Positions 53,343 through 62,480 are shown, counted from the first letter of the stretch. The stretch is DNA of 64,000 nucleotides from Rhizobium sp. Leaf306 (GCF_001423425.1 NZ_LMNX01000002.1:124001-188000); one strand, 5' to 3'. Notes: generated from the letters alone by a model not told the origin. Made by a program: numbers and translations.

Positions 53343-53882
53343 ATGTTCAACGCAGCAGCAGTTCGCCAAATGCTCTCCGAGCGCTACCGCTCTATGACCA
53401 TTACGTTTGTTGACAGGCGCAATTTTCCGGGCAACACTTTTTACATCGAGTATATCGGAATTTCGACTGAAGTGTTTGTTAGCTCCCGTTCGTCCGCTGA
53501 TACAGCGGACTCTGAAAAGCCGTGCGACTTCACCGCCTTCGAGATCGATGATGCGCTCAGATCCCGTCTACAATCTATCGGCTCGTTCGGATGCGACACT
53601 ATTTGGTATGGTAGCGTACCTTCAACACTTACAACAGGGCACATAGACAGGCGCCGTTGGCTGTTTGGTGTGCTGGGGTTGGATTGGGTATTTCAAGTTT
53701 TCGAGACCGGGGACGAAGGAACTATCAGCTGGGATAATTACAAAAATCTTTCTCTGGAAAGAAGCTGGGAGATTGTTGAGGAGGCCCAAACCGAAAGCTC
53801 GAAATTCCTAACTCATGACGCAGTATTTCTCTGCATCTTAAAGGGCGTCGAGGAATTCCGATCTCAGCGGCCATTCGGATAA
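53343..53882 (+). CDS. Hypothetical protein, 179 residues
   Basis: The product starts MFNAAAVRQMLSERYRSMTITFVDRRNFPGNTFYIEYIG and has a mixed alpha/beta pattern without membrane segments. Near the middle it has an FGCDTIWYGSVPSTLTTGHIDRRRWLFGVLGLDWVFQVFE stretch, rich in Trp. No family was recognised. GC content is lower than in the core genome. It stands alone between the AAA operon and a TetR gene. Confidence 0.55.
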   Translation: MFNAAAVRQMLSERYRSMTITFVDRRNFPGNTFYIEYIGISTEVFVSSRSSADTADSEKPCDFTAFEIDDALRSRLQSIGSFGCDTIWYGSVPSTLTTGHIDRRRWLFGVLGLDWVFQVFETGDEGTISWDNYKNLSLERSWEIVEEAQTESSKFLTHDAVFLCILKGVEEFRSQRPFG

Positions 53883-54077
53883 TGGCTGTATTCGCCAATC
53901 GGCCGGACGCCCACGTTTCACAGCTTCGTTGTCTTTAATGGCCCGATGACATTTTCGGGAAGGCGTTTCTATGGCCAGCCGGAGTTCTTGACGCTAAAAG
54001 ATTATATGCGACCGCTGATTTTCTGTAGCGATCGTCATGGATAAGCCAAACTTCGGTTTTGCGCCTCCGAAAGGGGT

Positions 54078-54689
54078 ATGTGGTTGGGTAAGGGAAGAAC
54101 AAGGGGCTTCGATCGCGATGTAGCCTTAGAGGTCGCGATGCAGCTTTTTTGGAGACGTGGCTTCGTGGGCACGTCAGTTTCGGACCTATGCACCGCAATG
54201 GGCATTACTTCGCCCTCCATGTACGCCGCGTTTGGAAACAAGGAGGCGCTATACCAGGCTTCCTTGGAGCACTTTTCCGAAACTCGCGGTTTACCGATTT
54301 GGCTGAAGGTTATGGAAGCGAAAACCGCCCGTGAGACGGTCGAAACTCTTTTAAACTGTACAGTCAACGCCTATACGGATCACAATCAGCCGCTTGGATG
54401 CATGTCAACCTTAGCGATAGTTACCCAAGATGAATCACCTAAGCTAGCTGAATTAGTGAAAGCGGGCCGTGAAAGCACGTATCAAATGCTTAGTGAGAAG
54501 TTCCAGGCTGCGGTGGATTCAGGTGAATTTCGGCCCGACACAGATGTAGCTAGTCTTGCTAGGGTGTATCTGACGATGCTGCAAGGTATCTCCATCCAGG
54601 CGAGAGACGGCGCTCCACGAGACGCTCTTTTGGCGATGGTAACCGCGATGATGGCGGGATGGAACGCAATAACACAACAAGGCGATTAA
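54078..54689 (+). CDS. TetR/AcrR-family regulator
   Basis: The 203-residue protein has a TetR helix-turn-helix (AMQLFWRRGFVGTSVSDLCTAMGITSPSMYAAFGNKEALYQASL) and a helical ligand domain containing HNQPLGCMSTLAIVTQDES with a Cys that is common in this subgroup. AAAGGGG precedes the ATG. No target gene is clearly adjacent; the next gene is a DUF429 protein 200 bases downstream. Low GC suggests recent arrival. Confidence 0.88.
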   Translation: MWLGKGRTRGFDRDVALEVAMQLFWRRGFVGTSVSDLCTAMGITSPSMYAAFGNKEALYQASLEHFSETRGLPIWLKVMEAKTARETVETLLNCTVNAYTDHNQPLGCMSTLAIVTQDESPKLAELVKAGRESTYQMLSEKFQAAVDSGEFRPDTDVASLARVYLTMLQGISIQARDGAPRDALLAMVTAMMAGWNAITQQGD

Positions 54690-54888
54690 GATCCGCACGT
54701 AGTGAATTTTGAGAAGCAGGCTCTGACGGCGAACTTTGCAACCGGCTTGGTCAAAGCTCACCATTTAACGGTGCCGGGCGACCGTTATCCTGGTGCACCT
54801 ATCAGACGTCCGTCATTAGAATTCTATTAGATATGTTTCCGAGTATGCTCGACGCCGTTAAGTCATCGGAGCCAGACAGGGCGCGGCA

Positions 54889-55677
54889 ATGATGAGATCA
54901 GTTCTTGGCATTGATGCCGCTTGGACCCATGTCGAGCCCAGCGGGGTAGCTTTGGTGACTGACGACGGAGGAGGGTGGCGGCTGTTGAAAGTTGCGTCGT
55001 CATACCACGCATTTCTATGCGACAATCTTTCTATGAATGCGAGGCATCGCGGTTCAACGCCCGATCCCCAAGCGCTTCTGGCAAAGTCCGTATCTGATGC
55101 TGGGAGCGCGATCACCATCGTTGCGATAGACATGCCATTATCGACTGTCCCTATAGTTGAGCGTCGAACGTCCGATAATCTGATCTCGTCGTTGTATGGC
55201 GCCCGACACGCGGGCACTCACTCCCCAACCGCACTGCGACCGGGTAAGCTCAGTGACGAACTAACGTTGGCGTTTCAGCGCGAGGGATACCCTCTGCTTA
55301 CGTCGGAAAACTCACTTCCTGGCCTCATAGAGGTCTACCCCCATCCTGCTTTGATCGAACTGGCGAGCGCCGCACGAAGGCTCCCGTACAAGCACGCCAA
55401 GTCTGGCAAATACTGGCCCGGTGAAACCTCAACGGTCCGTCGCCAGAAGCTGTTTGAGATTTGGCAACACATTGTGGATTTGCTGGAGCGCCAACTGCAA
55501 GGCGCTGCGGCAGCCCTTGTGTTGCCGGACCTCGGTTGCCGAAGCTATGAGCTAAAGGCATTTGAGGACGCACTGGATGCAGTGGTCTGCGCGTGGGTAG
55601 GTACTTGCGTTCTCGATGGGACAGCGAAGGCGTACGGCGACGACCGGTCGGCGATCTGGATACCGACAGGCGGCTGA
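54889..55677 (+). CDS. DUF429 protein
   Basis: The 262-residue protein shows the DUF429 pattern, thought to have an RNase H-like fold: SVLGIDAAWTHVEPSGVALV at the start, TIVAIDMPLSTVPIVERRTSDNLISSLYG, a GLIEVYPHPALIEL motif with Glu, and YELKAFEDALDAVVCAWVG with a late Asp. The acidic residues of these four segments could form a metal site. Function is not established for the family. It stands between a TetR gene and a small coiled-coil gene. Confidence 0.8.
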   Translation: MMRSVLGIDAAWTHVEPSGVALVTDDGGGWRLLKVASSYHAFLCDNLSMNARHRGSTPDPQALLAKSVSDAGSAITIVAIDMPLSTVPIVERRTSDNLISSLYGARHAGTHSPTALRPGKLSDELTLAFQREGYPLLTSENSLPGLIEVYPHPALIELASAARRLPYKHAKSGKYWPGETSTVRRQKLFEIWQHIVDLLERQLQGAAAALVLPDLGCRSYELKAFEDALDAVVCAWVGTCVLDGTAKAYGDDRSAIWIPTGG

Positions 55678-55798
55678 TAACCCGAGACACATCATGGAGG
55701 AGGGCGTCTCGGTGGCTTCCTGCAAAATGCAATCCCACAGCGAGTTGGCAGACGCCGTTGTCGCGCTACGTTAGGTGGATCGGCAATCGAGGTTGGAA

Positions 55799-55969
55799 AT
55801 GAAGCAGACTGATAGAATCGCGAAGCGGGAGGAAACTGATCGTGCGGCCTACGAAATCCTGGACAAGGAAGCCGCCGCACGTGAGCAAAAGACCGACCGG
55901 TTGCGAAAGCTGAGAATGTCGCGGGAGACCGATGAACGACAAAAGATTGAAAGCGATAAAACGTCCTAA
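55799..55969 (+). CDS. Small charged helical protein, 56 residues
   Basis: The product MKQTDRIAKREETDRAAYEILDKEAAAREQKTDRLRKLRMSRE is a single amphipathic charged helix by eye. GAGG lies six bases before the ATG. Similar small proteins are frequent in rhizobia as unnamed hypotheticals. No role can be given. It is not in an operon with its neighbours. Confidence 0.6.
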   Translation: MKQTDRIAKREETDRAAYEILDKEAAAREQKTDRLRKLRMSRETDERQKIESDKTS

Positions 55970-56090
55970 GAGGCCGCAACCTGTCAAGCCGAGCGTCATG
56001 AGCGGAACGGAAACGACTATGCTACGCACTCCTTTCCCGACCCGCACCGATGATCCTTCTCTATAGACGACCGCAACCCGCCTTGAGCGG

Positions 56091-56996
56091 TCATTCCGCC
56101 TGAGCAAGAGAGCGCCTGGCAACATCCACGATTGTCGATGTCAACTTAGCAAGACGATCCGCCGCCAACCGGTTGATGTGCCAATATAAGGGAATCTCGA
56201 GAGAAGTATCTGGGATCAGCTCTACAAGGCGACCAGCTGACAAGTGGTCTCTGGCGAGGAAGGCCGGGTTCATCCCCCACGCCATGCCCATCAGCGTGGC
56301 GTCGAGAAAGCTTTGGGTCGATGGCAACCAATGTGTCGGCAAATTCACGTCAGCACCGAGTGTGCGGCGAACCCACTGCAATTGAAGTCGATCTTTTTGG
56401 CTGAACGTCAGCGTCGGCGCATCGGCCAACGCCTCCGGTGTGACTCCGTCGGCAAAGTGTCTGGCAATGAACTGCGGACTAGCGGTCGCGTGATATCGAA
56501 GTGCGCCAAGCGGAAAACGCCGACAGCCCGATATAGGCCTTTCCGAACTTGATACAGCTGCAACGACTTTCCCCTGCTGAAGCCAATCTCCAGTGTAATC
56601 TTCATCGTCGACTGAGATGTTCAAAAGGTAGCTCGACGATTTCGAGAACTCCGACATCGCTTCCAGGAACCATGTCCCGAGACTGTCGGCATTGGTGGCG
56701 ATTCTTATGGTGACCCGTTGTCGAGGGTTGTCTTTGTCAGCTAGCGATGGCAGTCCTTCGAACAGGTCGTGCTCCAGCATGCCGACGTTTTCCATATGAC
56801 GACAGAGCTTTTCGCCTTTTGCTGTCGCCACGCAGGGCGAGCCGCGCACCACAAGCGCTGCACCGACCCGTTCCTCCAGCTGCTTGATGCGTTGCGATAC
56901 AGCCGAGGGCGTAACGCTCATCGCAGCGGCTGCCTTTTCGAAACTGCCGGATTGAACAACAGCCAGCAGAACACGAAGCGCGGAATAGTCAATCAT
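56091..56996 (-). CDS. argP: LysR-family regulator, ArgP-like
   Basis: The 301-residue protein starts MIDYSALRVLLAVVQSGSFEKAAAAMSVTPSAVSQRIKQLEERVGAALVVRG, close to ArgP (IciA), which controls arginine/lysine export. The effector domain is of normal length. It is divergent from the broken lysE/argO-type exporter gene with a 96-base gap, the classic argP-argO arrangement. ATG 56996 is preferred to one three codons earlier. With its target broken, it may now have no local role. Confidence 0.85.
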   Translation of the reverse strand: MIDYSALRVLLAVVQSGSFEKAAAAMSVTPSAVSQRIKQLEERVGAALVVRGSPCVATAKGEKLCRHMENVGMLEHDLFEGLPSLADKDNPRQRVTIRIATNADSLGTWFLEAMSEFSKSSSYLLNISVDDEDYTGDWLQQGKVVAAVSSSERPISGCRRFPLGALRYHATASPQFIARHFADGVTPEALADAPTLTFSQKDRLQLQWVRRTLGADVNLPTHWLPSTQSFLDATLMGMAWGMNPAFLARDHLSAGRLVELIPDTSLEIPLYWHINRLAADRLAKLTSTIVDVARRSLAQAE

Positions 56997-57092
56997 TAGT
57001 TTCACTTAACCTACGTTAGACGGTTTAAGTAGCCTAACCCTGACCGTGGGTCTATCTCCGCTTGGACCTCATCGACAATTGAGCAAGTCCAT

Positions 57093-57802
57093 ATGGATTT
57101 TATGACCTATTTCACCGGAATGACTGTAGGGCTGAGCCTGATCGTCGCCATCGGTGCGCAAAATGCATTTGTATTGCGGCAGGGACTTCGAAACGAATTC
57201 GTCTTCGCGGTATGCCTGGCCTGTGCCCTTTCCGATGCTATCCTCATCGTCGTCGGCGTCACCAGTCTGCAGCAGATCGTGGAAGTTCTGCCGTGGCTCG
57301 ATCCTGTCATGCGGTATGGCGGCGCTGCTTTTCTGATCTGGTACGGCGCCAAAAGCTTCATGTCGGCGTTGGGCAGATCGTGGAAGTTCTGCCGTGGCTC
57401 GATCCTGTCATGCGGTATGGCGGCGCTGCTTTTCTGATCTGGTACGGCGCCAAAAGCTTCATGTCGGCGTTGAGAGGCTCCAGCGCGTTGGAAGTTAGTG
57501 ATAGCCTCTCAACCAGCTTTGCAAAAACGATGGCAATGGGCCTGGCTCTCACATGGCTGAATCCACATGTCTACCTCGATACGGTCGTGCTGCTCGGGAC
57601 AGTCTCGACACGGTTTCCCGAACACCGATTCGAGTTCGCCGCTGGGGCGGTGACAGGGTCTTTCCTGTTCTTCTTTTCCCTTGGATACGGCGCGAGATGG
57701 TTGAGACCCCTCTTTTCCCGACCGTTGTCCTGGCGCATTCTCGAAGCCGTCATCGGATGCGTCATGTGGCTGATCGCGTTCAAGCTGCTAAGTCGCGTCT
57801 GA
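57093..57802 (+). pseudogene. argO: LysE/ArgO-type amino acid exporter, broken by a tandem duplication
   Basis: The N-terminal frame (MTYFTGMTVGLSLIVAIGAQNAFVLRQGLR, then LACALSDAILIVVGV) and the C-terminal frame (MGLALTWLNPHVYLDTVVLLG, then LSWRILEAVIGCVMWLIAFKLL) together give a complete six-helix LysE protein. They are in different frames because 101 bases (57272-57372) are repeated at once at 57373. Removing one copy leaves 609 bases, a whole frame of 202 residues, the normal LysE length. As it stands, translation stops at 57437 after 114 residues. Confidence 0.88.
57272..57473 (+). repeat. Perfect 101-bp tandem duplication inside the lysE-type gene
   Basis: The stretch starting GCAGATCGTGGAAGTTCTGC and ending near TCATGTCGGCGTTG occurs twice head to tail with a period of 101 bases. 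I found no difference between the copies, which points to a very recent event. Since 101 is not a multiple of three it shifts the frame. Loss of one copy by slippage would restore the gene. Confidence 0.92.
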
Positions 57803-57954
57803 TTTCAAGCAAAGGAACCATCATCGGCGGTTACGCTTTGCTGTTCTCAACCGCGCCGATGATCCGTATCTACCGTCGCGCCCGCCGCTGGATCGAGGGC
57901 ACCCTCGCAGTCGTGTATGGAGCGGTAAGCGTGAAGCTTTTGCTTTCGCGCTGA
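57803..57954 (+). pseudogene. C-terminal remnant of a second LysE/RhtB-type exporter
   Basis: Directly after the broken exporter, a frame reads GGYALLFSTAPMIRIYRRARRWIEGTLAVVYGAVSVKLLLSR, which resembles the last helix region of LysE/RhtB transporters (RxxRWI...G...G..L.LS). It has no start or earlier helices of its own. It is probably what remains of a neighbouring paralogue after deletion. Confidence 0.55.
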
Positions 57955-57970
57955 TAACGAAGGAAACCTG

Positions 57971-58885
57971 ATGACCCTGTTTCGAGGACTGTCGGCATTC
58001 CCCATTACCCCCACTGACCAGGCTGGCGTTGTCGATGCCGGGTCTTTAGCGGTCATCTTAAGCCGTATCCAGGAAGCAGGTGCGGATTCAATCGGACTGC
58101 TCGGCAGCACCGGGGGATACGCGTTCTTGTCTCGTGATCAGCGACGTCGCGCGGTGGAAACAGCGATGACGACGGTCGGTGGGAAGGTACCCGTCATCGT
58201 TGGTGTCGGTGCGCTTCGAACAGACGAGGCACAGGCCTTGGCGAGGGATGCCAGAGAGGCAGGGGCGGATGGCCTCCTCCTTGCCCCAGTGTCTTACACG
58301 CCTCTTACCGAGCAGGAGGTCTATGAACACTATGTCGCAGTCGCTGACGTCGGACAGCTTCCTCTGTGCGTCTACAACAACCCAAGCACCACGAAATTCA
58401 CGTTCAGCGTTGGACTGATCGAGAGGCTCGCCAAGGTTCCAAACATCGTGGCCATCAAGATGCCGCTGCCCGCCGATGGGGATTACTCCTCCGAGATGGC
58501 CACTATCCGACGTCACACGGCATCTACTTTTGCGACTGGCTATAGTGGAGACTGGGGTGCTGCCGACGCGCTGCTGGCAGGAGCCGACGCCTGGTACAGC
58601 GTTGTCGCAGGGCTTCTGCCATCAGAGGCTTTGGCACTCACCAGAGCGGCTCAATCCGGCGACATCGAGGGAGCGGAGCGCGTCAACAGGGCGTTCGAAC
58701 CGTTGTGGTCTCTGTTCAAGGAGTTCGGAAGCTTTCGTGTCATGTACGCAATCGCAGAGATAGTTGGGGTAGGAAGCTTCGAGCCGCCCCGTCCAGTTCT
58801 GGGGCTTCAACCTGAAGCACGCGTCCGGGTCGCAGAGGCAGTCGATGCACTGCGTACTGCGGTCAACTCATCGGCTGTGCAATAG
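57971..58885 (+). CDS. DHDPS/N-acetylneuraminate lyase-family aldolase
   Basis: The 304-residue TIM-barrel protein has GLSAFPITPTDQAGVVD, the GLLGSTGGYAFLS loop, VYNNPSTTKFTF with the catalytic Tyr, and NIVAIKMPLP with the Schiff-base Lys. Family members condense or split pyruvate-containing compounds (DapA, NanA, KDG aldolase, hydroxyproline-pathway enzymes). GLLGSTGGY differs from the GTTGE loop of true DapA, so another substrate is likely. AGGAAACC lies before the ATG. It may share a transcript with the exporter remnants upstream. Confidence 0.88.
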   Translation: MTLFRGLSAFPITPTDQAGVVDAGSLAVILSRIQEAGADSIGLLGSTGGYAFLSRDQRRRAVETAMTTVGGKVPVIVGVGALRTDEAQALARDAREAGADGLLLAPVSYTPLTEQEVYEHYVAVADVGQLPLCVYNNPSTTKFTFSVGLIERLAKVPNIVAIKMPLPADGDYSSEMATIRRHTASTFATGYSGDWGAADALLAGADAWYSVVAGLLPSEALALTRAAQSGDIEGAERVNRAFEPLWSLFKEFGSFRVMYAIAEIVGVGSFEPPRPVLGLQPEARVRVAEAVDALRTAVNSSAVQ

Positions 58886-58886
58886 C

Positions 58887-59142
58887 GTGGTCAGTCCAGT
58901 CGATACATCGGAACAGGGCAGCGCCGTCCCCGGCGGCAGTGAACGATCAAAAAAGTGGGCGCTTGTCCGTTGGTACGCTTCATCGGCCACACTGACAGTG
59001 CCGCAGACTGCGGGACCTGTCGCCTTCTCATTCGTCGCGCTCATTGCTTGCGTTGGGGGTCGGGTTATCAACGGCGATGGTCTGGGTGACCGCGCTTATG
59101 ATTGCCGTGACTGCCATGATAGCAGTCGCGTCTCGTGGATGA
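58887..59142 (+). pseudogene. Remnant of an MFS transporter gene with internal deletion
   Basis: The first part (from a GTG at 58887) reads LVRWYASSATLTVPQTAGPVAFSFVAL, which looks like the first helix of a major facilitator protein. The last part, in another frame, reads VGLSTAMVWVTALMIAVTAMIAVASRG and stop, which looks like a last helix. Only about 255 bases remain, so roughly a kilobase of coding sequence is missing. The two halves meet near 59040-59059. Confidence 0.6.
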
Positions 59143-59226
59143 GCGTTCAATATATTGGTTAGCGTGAGGTTGACTACGTCTTGCGACGACTGAAACTATT
59201 TTTCGGAGTGGGGCGTAGAGTCGCTT

Positions 59227-59505
59227 ATGACCAACGATCACCCGAGATTATGGCTTGCTGCGGCGATCGAGGCAAAAAGCCATAGGCAGATGTATGCAAT
59301 CGCTATTGAGATCGGGGAAGCCGGAACTTTGGCTTCTCCGGAGATTCGGAAGGCGGCTCAAAATCTCGCTCGTTCGCTCCACGGCGTAATCGAACTACCG
59401 ATTGCAGACGCAAGCGTTTTAGCAAAAGCTGACCGACGGTTCGCTGTGTTGTGCGAGCTTTTGAAGAAAGCTGCTTCTGGAACACCGCCAAGTTTCGCTG
59501 CGTAA
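59227..59505 (+). CDS. Hypothetical helical protein, 92 residues
   Basis: The product MTNDHPRLWLAAAIEAKSHRQMYAIAIEIGEAGTLASPEIRKAAQNLARSL and on is soluble and helical, with Ala-rich repeats reminiscent of tetratrico or armadillo helices but too short to assign. Codon use looks genuine. GGAGTGGGGCG lies about 18 bases upstream, further than usual. No family was recognised. Confidence 0.5.
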   Translation: MTNDHPRLWLAAAIEAKSHRQMYAIAIEIGEAGTLASPEIRKAAQNLARSLHGVIELPIADASVLAKADRRFAVLCELLKKAASGTPPSFAA

Positions 59506-59833
59506 GCGAATCTCAATAGATTGCGGGATGCGTTACCTTTGGACGCCGACAACGACCGAGACGTACATGCTTGAAACGTCCGTCTCAGTCGTCCAGCATC
59601 TCGGCAAGGCGATGCCAAGACACTGACATGTTATCAGGCTTTTTGATTAAGGAATTGTAGCGGGGTCGCATCTCCGGCCTCAGCAACCGGTTAACGTTAT
59701 AGCGGAGCATGACGATAGAAGGTGACAACCAACTCCGACACGCTCCGCTTACCATCTGAAACGGCATCCCAGAGGCACATCATCGGCAAGAGGGGGTATC
59801 TGCCGATAACGGAATTAATATTAGCATATTCTA
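59506..59833. other. Intergenic region without supported gene
   Basis: About 330 bases between convergent genes. A short leftward frame (59585-59710, MLRYNVNRLLRPEMRPRYN) has no ribosome site and is not called. No repeat or RNA was recognised. Confidence 0.4.
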
Positions 59834-60130
59834 CTATAATGGCAATCGGAGCGTTACGTGCTGAACCGCGTCGGGAGTGTCGGAGGCAGCGCGGAACAAA
59901 ACCATCGCAACAACTACTATGATCAACGCTGGCAACAACGCAATAATGTTAGCCTTTACCGCGTAGCCTGGGTTGGCAGCGATTTCTCTAGCAGCGCACA
60001 ATTGGCCGATTGCGCAGCCCCAGATTAGCCCGGACATTATCGGAAGTTTCTCAAGCCCGAAAGCAGCAAGACCAAAACCAGCACCTATCAGGCCAAGCCA
60101 TATCCACGCTGTTACTTTCACAAACCGCAT
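59834..60130 (-). CDS. Small membrane protein, three hydrophobic segments
   Basis: The 98-residue product from MRFVKV has three hydrophobic stretches: VTAWIWLGLIGAGFGLAAFG, IMSGLIWGCAIGQLCAA and NIIALLPALIIVVVAMVLFRA. It ends in a short polar tail. An ATG six codons upstream is an alternative start. No family was recognised, and neighbours give no clue. Confidence 0.5.
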   Translation of the reverse strand: MRFVKVTAWIWLGLIGAGFGLAAFGLEKLPIMSGLIWGCAIGQLCAAREIAANPGYAVKANIIALLPALIIVVVAMVLFRAASDTPDAVQHVTLRLPL

Positions 60131-60318
60131 TCTCGCGCTCCAAGCCATCTACTGCAATCATGCCGTCTTCTGCTTTCGGCTCCTTGAATATGGGAGGCGT
60201 ACTATGTGTTTGGTGGTAGGTATGCAAGAACCAGCCGTTGTGTCCCGCGTACATCGGCAGGAATCCTGTCGCGGGAGAGTCCGGCAGGCCGGTTCTGGAT
60301 GTAGCCACAGGGGTTCAC

Positions 60319-60546
60319 GTGACGCCTGAGAGACGCCGCGAGAGATTCGAAGCGGTCCGCAACAAAGCCCATTCACTTGGATTGCAATTCGAGGACGATC
60401 CCACGTACTTGGACGCTGTCGAAGAGTGGATTGCGGGATCGATCACCGCAGAGAATCTTCGAAACCACTACCAGGAGCTGTTGGAAGGTCGCGAGAAAGA
60501 GAAGCGTTTGTCGTACTTCGTCAAGCACTGTCTCCAGGAAGTCTGA
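60319..60546 (+). CDS. Small helical protein, weakly VbhA/FicA-antitoxin-like
   Basis: From a GTG with AGGGG five bases upstream, the 75-residue product reads MTPERRRERFEAVRNKAHSLGLQFEDDPTYLDAVEEWIAGSITAENLRNHYQELL. The helix, Gly-Leu, helix, IAGxIT pattern resembles the VbhA antitoxin fold that silences Fic toxins, but no Fic gene is in the window, so the match may be only structural. The last 20 residues are basic. It stands alone. Confidence 0.5.
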   Translation: MTPERRRERFEAVRNKAHSLGLQFEDDPTYLDAVEEWIAGSITAENLRNHYQELLEGREKEKRLSYFVKHCLQEV

Positions 60547-60903
60547 TGATGACCAAATTCGGCCTCCGTACGGCCGGGCTGTCGAAGGGAGAAATTCGGT
60601 TGTTCCCTTTTAAGTTACCCCTTCTGCCATCCTTTCAGCGGCGGATGAGCGGCGCAACGGTCCAATCGTAGACTGTTTCGGAGGTTGTTCATCTAAGCAT
60701 CAACGGCTGAATGACTGAAAATCTTGGGAAGCTAGAAACGGAAACCGTGTTCGTGACAAGAACCGTTTAGCGCTTCAGCTATGACGTTGCGCTGTTCAGC
60801 TGGGCTTGGAACCTGCGCTCCTGACCTTAGCGTAAAATCTGAATAAGCCTCGGAACAATACATACTCCTTTTTGCGTCTGCACCAAACGGGGTAGAATGT
60901 AGC
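60547..60903. other. Intergenic region without recognised gene
   Basis: About 355 bases leading to the receiver-only response regulator, presumably with its promoter. GGAAC at about 60852 followed 18 bases later by CGTC is a poor match to an EcfG promoter. Nothing else was seen. Confidence 0.4.
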
Positions 60904-61293
60904 GTGACAAACGTACTCATTGTTGAAGACGAACCGATCCTGGCCATGTTGGCAGAGGATGCAGTAATTGAACTCGGATTTAACGTCGTTGGCATTGCAG
61001 CAAGCCGTGATGAAGTTCCGCCGTTTGGCCGCATCGAAGTCGCCTTTGTAGACTGCAACTTGCTCGATGGCCCGACAGGACCTGATATAGGACGAGAACT
61101 TGCCACTGCTGCTGTCACCGTTGTTTTCATGACGGCAAATCCTGAAATACTTGGCGATGGCGTTCCAAAAGCGCTCGGGGTGATCAGCAAACCACTTCTA
61201 CCTCTAGAGTTGACGACAGTGATTCAGTTTGCGGTTGACAGCCGCAATGGAATGAAAGCCGTCGCCCCTAGTCGCTTCAGGACATTCGTCTAA
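60904..61293 (+). CDS. Single-domain response regulator (receiver only)
   Basis: The 129-residue protein is one CheY-like domain: MTNVLIVEDEPILAML with the acidic pocket, VAFVDCNLLDGPTG with the phospho-acceptor Asp, VVFMTANPE with the switch Thr, and VISKPL with the conserved Lys. There is no output domain. It starts at a GTG. No histidine kinase is adjacent. Such proteins in rhizobia often belong to general stress or motility phosphorelays. Confidence 0.85.
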   Translation: MTNVLIVEDEPILAMLAEDAVIELGFNVVGIAASRDEVPPFGRIEVAFVDCNLLDGPTGPDIGRELATAAVTVVFMTANPEILGDGVPKALGVISKPLLPLELTTVIQFAVDSRNGMKAVAPSRFRTFV

Positions 61294-61316
61294 ACGAGAG
61301 CAGTCGGCATCCTCAG

Positions 61317-62372
61317 TTACAGCACCAGTCTGGGGTAGTCTGTGTAGCCCTCCGGGCCCTCACCATAGAACGTGTCCCTATTCGGTGTGTTCAGAGGAAG
61401 GTTCCGTCGAAGGCGCTCGGCAAGGTCCGGGTTTGCGATATAGTCGCGACCGAATGCCACTGCGTCGGCATCTCCCGCCTCGATAAGTCGCTCCCCGTCT
61501 TGCTTGGACATGAGTTCGTTGGCGATGACCGGGCCACCGAAGCGGCGCTTGATCTCGCCGAGCAGGCTATCTTCGGCTTCAATTTCGCGGACGAAAATGA
61601 AGGCGATCTTCCGTCTGGCGAGTTCGTCGGCGACGAAACCGAAAATTGCCTTGGGATTGCTGTCGCCCATATCGTGTTCCTCGCCGCGAGGTCGCAGGTG
61701 CACTCCGACATGATCAGCGTCCCAAACTTCGATCAGTACATCAACGATCTCAAGCAGGAGTCTGGCACGGTTCTCGACTGAGCCACCGTAGCGATCAGTA
61801 CGCTTGTTGGTCTTGTCTTGCAGGAACTGATCAATGAGATAGCCATTGGCCGCATGCAGCTCAACGCCGTCGAAGCCAGCGGCCTTTGCTCGCTCCGCGC
61901 CCCGTCGGAAGTCCTCGACAATGCCAGGTATTTCGTCTGTCTCCAACGCCCGTGGAACAGGATGAGGTCGTTTCGGGCGTAGTCCCGAGACATGACCAGC
62001 CGCAGCGATTGCGCTGGGCGCAACAGGAAGCTGGCCGTCAAGGAGTTCTGGATCGGAGATGCGCCCAACATGCCAAAGCTGCAGGAAGATGCGACCTCCG
62101 GCATCGTGGACCTGCTTCGTGACGTGTTGCCAACCTTTGGCCTGGTCATCGTTCCATATCCCGGGCGTGCCCAAGTAGCCTACGCCTTGCGGAGATACAG
62201 ACGTCGCTTCGCTCAGGATCAGCCCGGCACCAGCCCGTTGTCGATAGTATTCAGCCATCAATGAGTTTGGCACACGGTCAACGCCAGAGCGCTTGCGCGT
62301 AAGCGGGGCCATGATGACGCGGTTCGGCAGCTCAAGAGCGCCTACCTTCAAAGGATCGAACAAACGGGACAT
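61317..62372 (-). CDS. Old Yellow Enzyme family NADH:flavin oxidoreductase (NemA-like)
   Basis: The 351-residue FMN enzyme reduces activated C=C bonds, nitro compounds or maleimides. Seen are LFDPLKVGALELPNRVIMAPLTRKRS, RIFLQLWHVGRIS, ELHAANGYLIDQFLQDKTNKRTDRYGGSVENR with the catalytic His-Ala-Ala-Asn pattern, and AFGRDYIANPDL near the FMN phosphate. The start MSRLFDP lies 17 codons inside the open frame. A LysR gene is divergent with a 108-base gap and probably controls it. Confidence 0.93.
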   Translation of the reverse strand: MSRLFDPLKVGALELPNRVIMAPLTRKRSGVDRVPNSLMAEYYRQRAGAGLILSEATSVSPQGVGYLGTPGIWNDDQAKGWQHVTKQVHDAGGRIFLQLWHVGRISDPELLDGQLPVAPSAIAAAGHVSGLRPKRPHPVPRALETDEIPGIVEDFRRGAERAKAAGFDGVELHAANGYLIDQFLQDKTNKRTDRYGGSVENRARLLLEIVDVLIEVWDADHVGVHLRPRGEEHDMGDSNPKAIFGFVADELARRKIAFIFVREIEAEDSLLGEIKRRFGGPVIANELMSKQDGERLIEAGDADAVAFGRDYIANPDLAERLRRNLPLNTPNRDTFYGEGPEGYTDYPRLVL

Positions 62373-62480
62373 CAAAATCTCCTTGGTTGGTATGGATATG
62401 GCCCTAACGCCTTCTGGAGACAATTGCCCCTCTGGTTGTCGTACTGTACACTTGAAGTCGTCAATTGGAGCGAGTGTTAA

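Noticed and set aside
36161..53450. TCGAG flanking TGT (36166) on the left and ACA (53445) on the right, a possible five-base target duplication
   Set aside because: The two termini do not resemble each other as inverted repeats and the right one is inside an intact coding frame; a match of this length is expected by chance.
36202..53580. ATCTA flanking TGT (36207) and ACA (near 53571), a second possible duplication
   Set aside because: Same reason: no inverted-repeat similarity and the right end is within a gene.
59585..59767. Leftward 60-codon frame
   Set aside because: No ribosome binding site at any start and no recognised family.
60852..60880. EcfG (general stress) promoter before the receiver-only regulator
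   Set aside because: GGAAC is present but the spacing is 18 and the -10 is CGTC, not CGTT.
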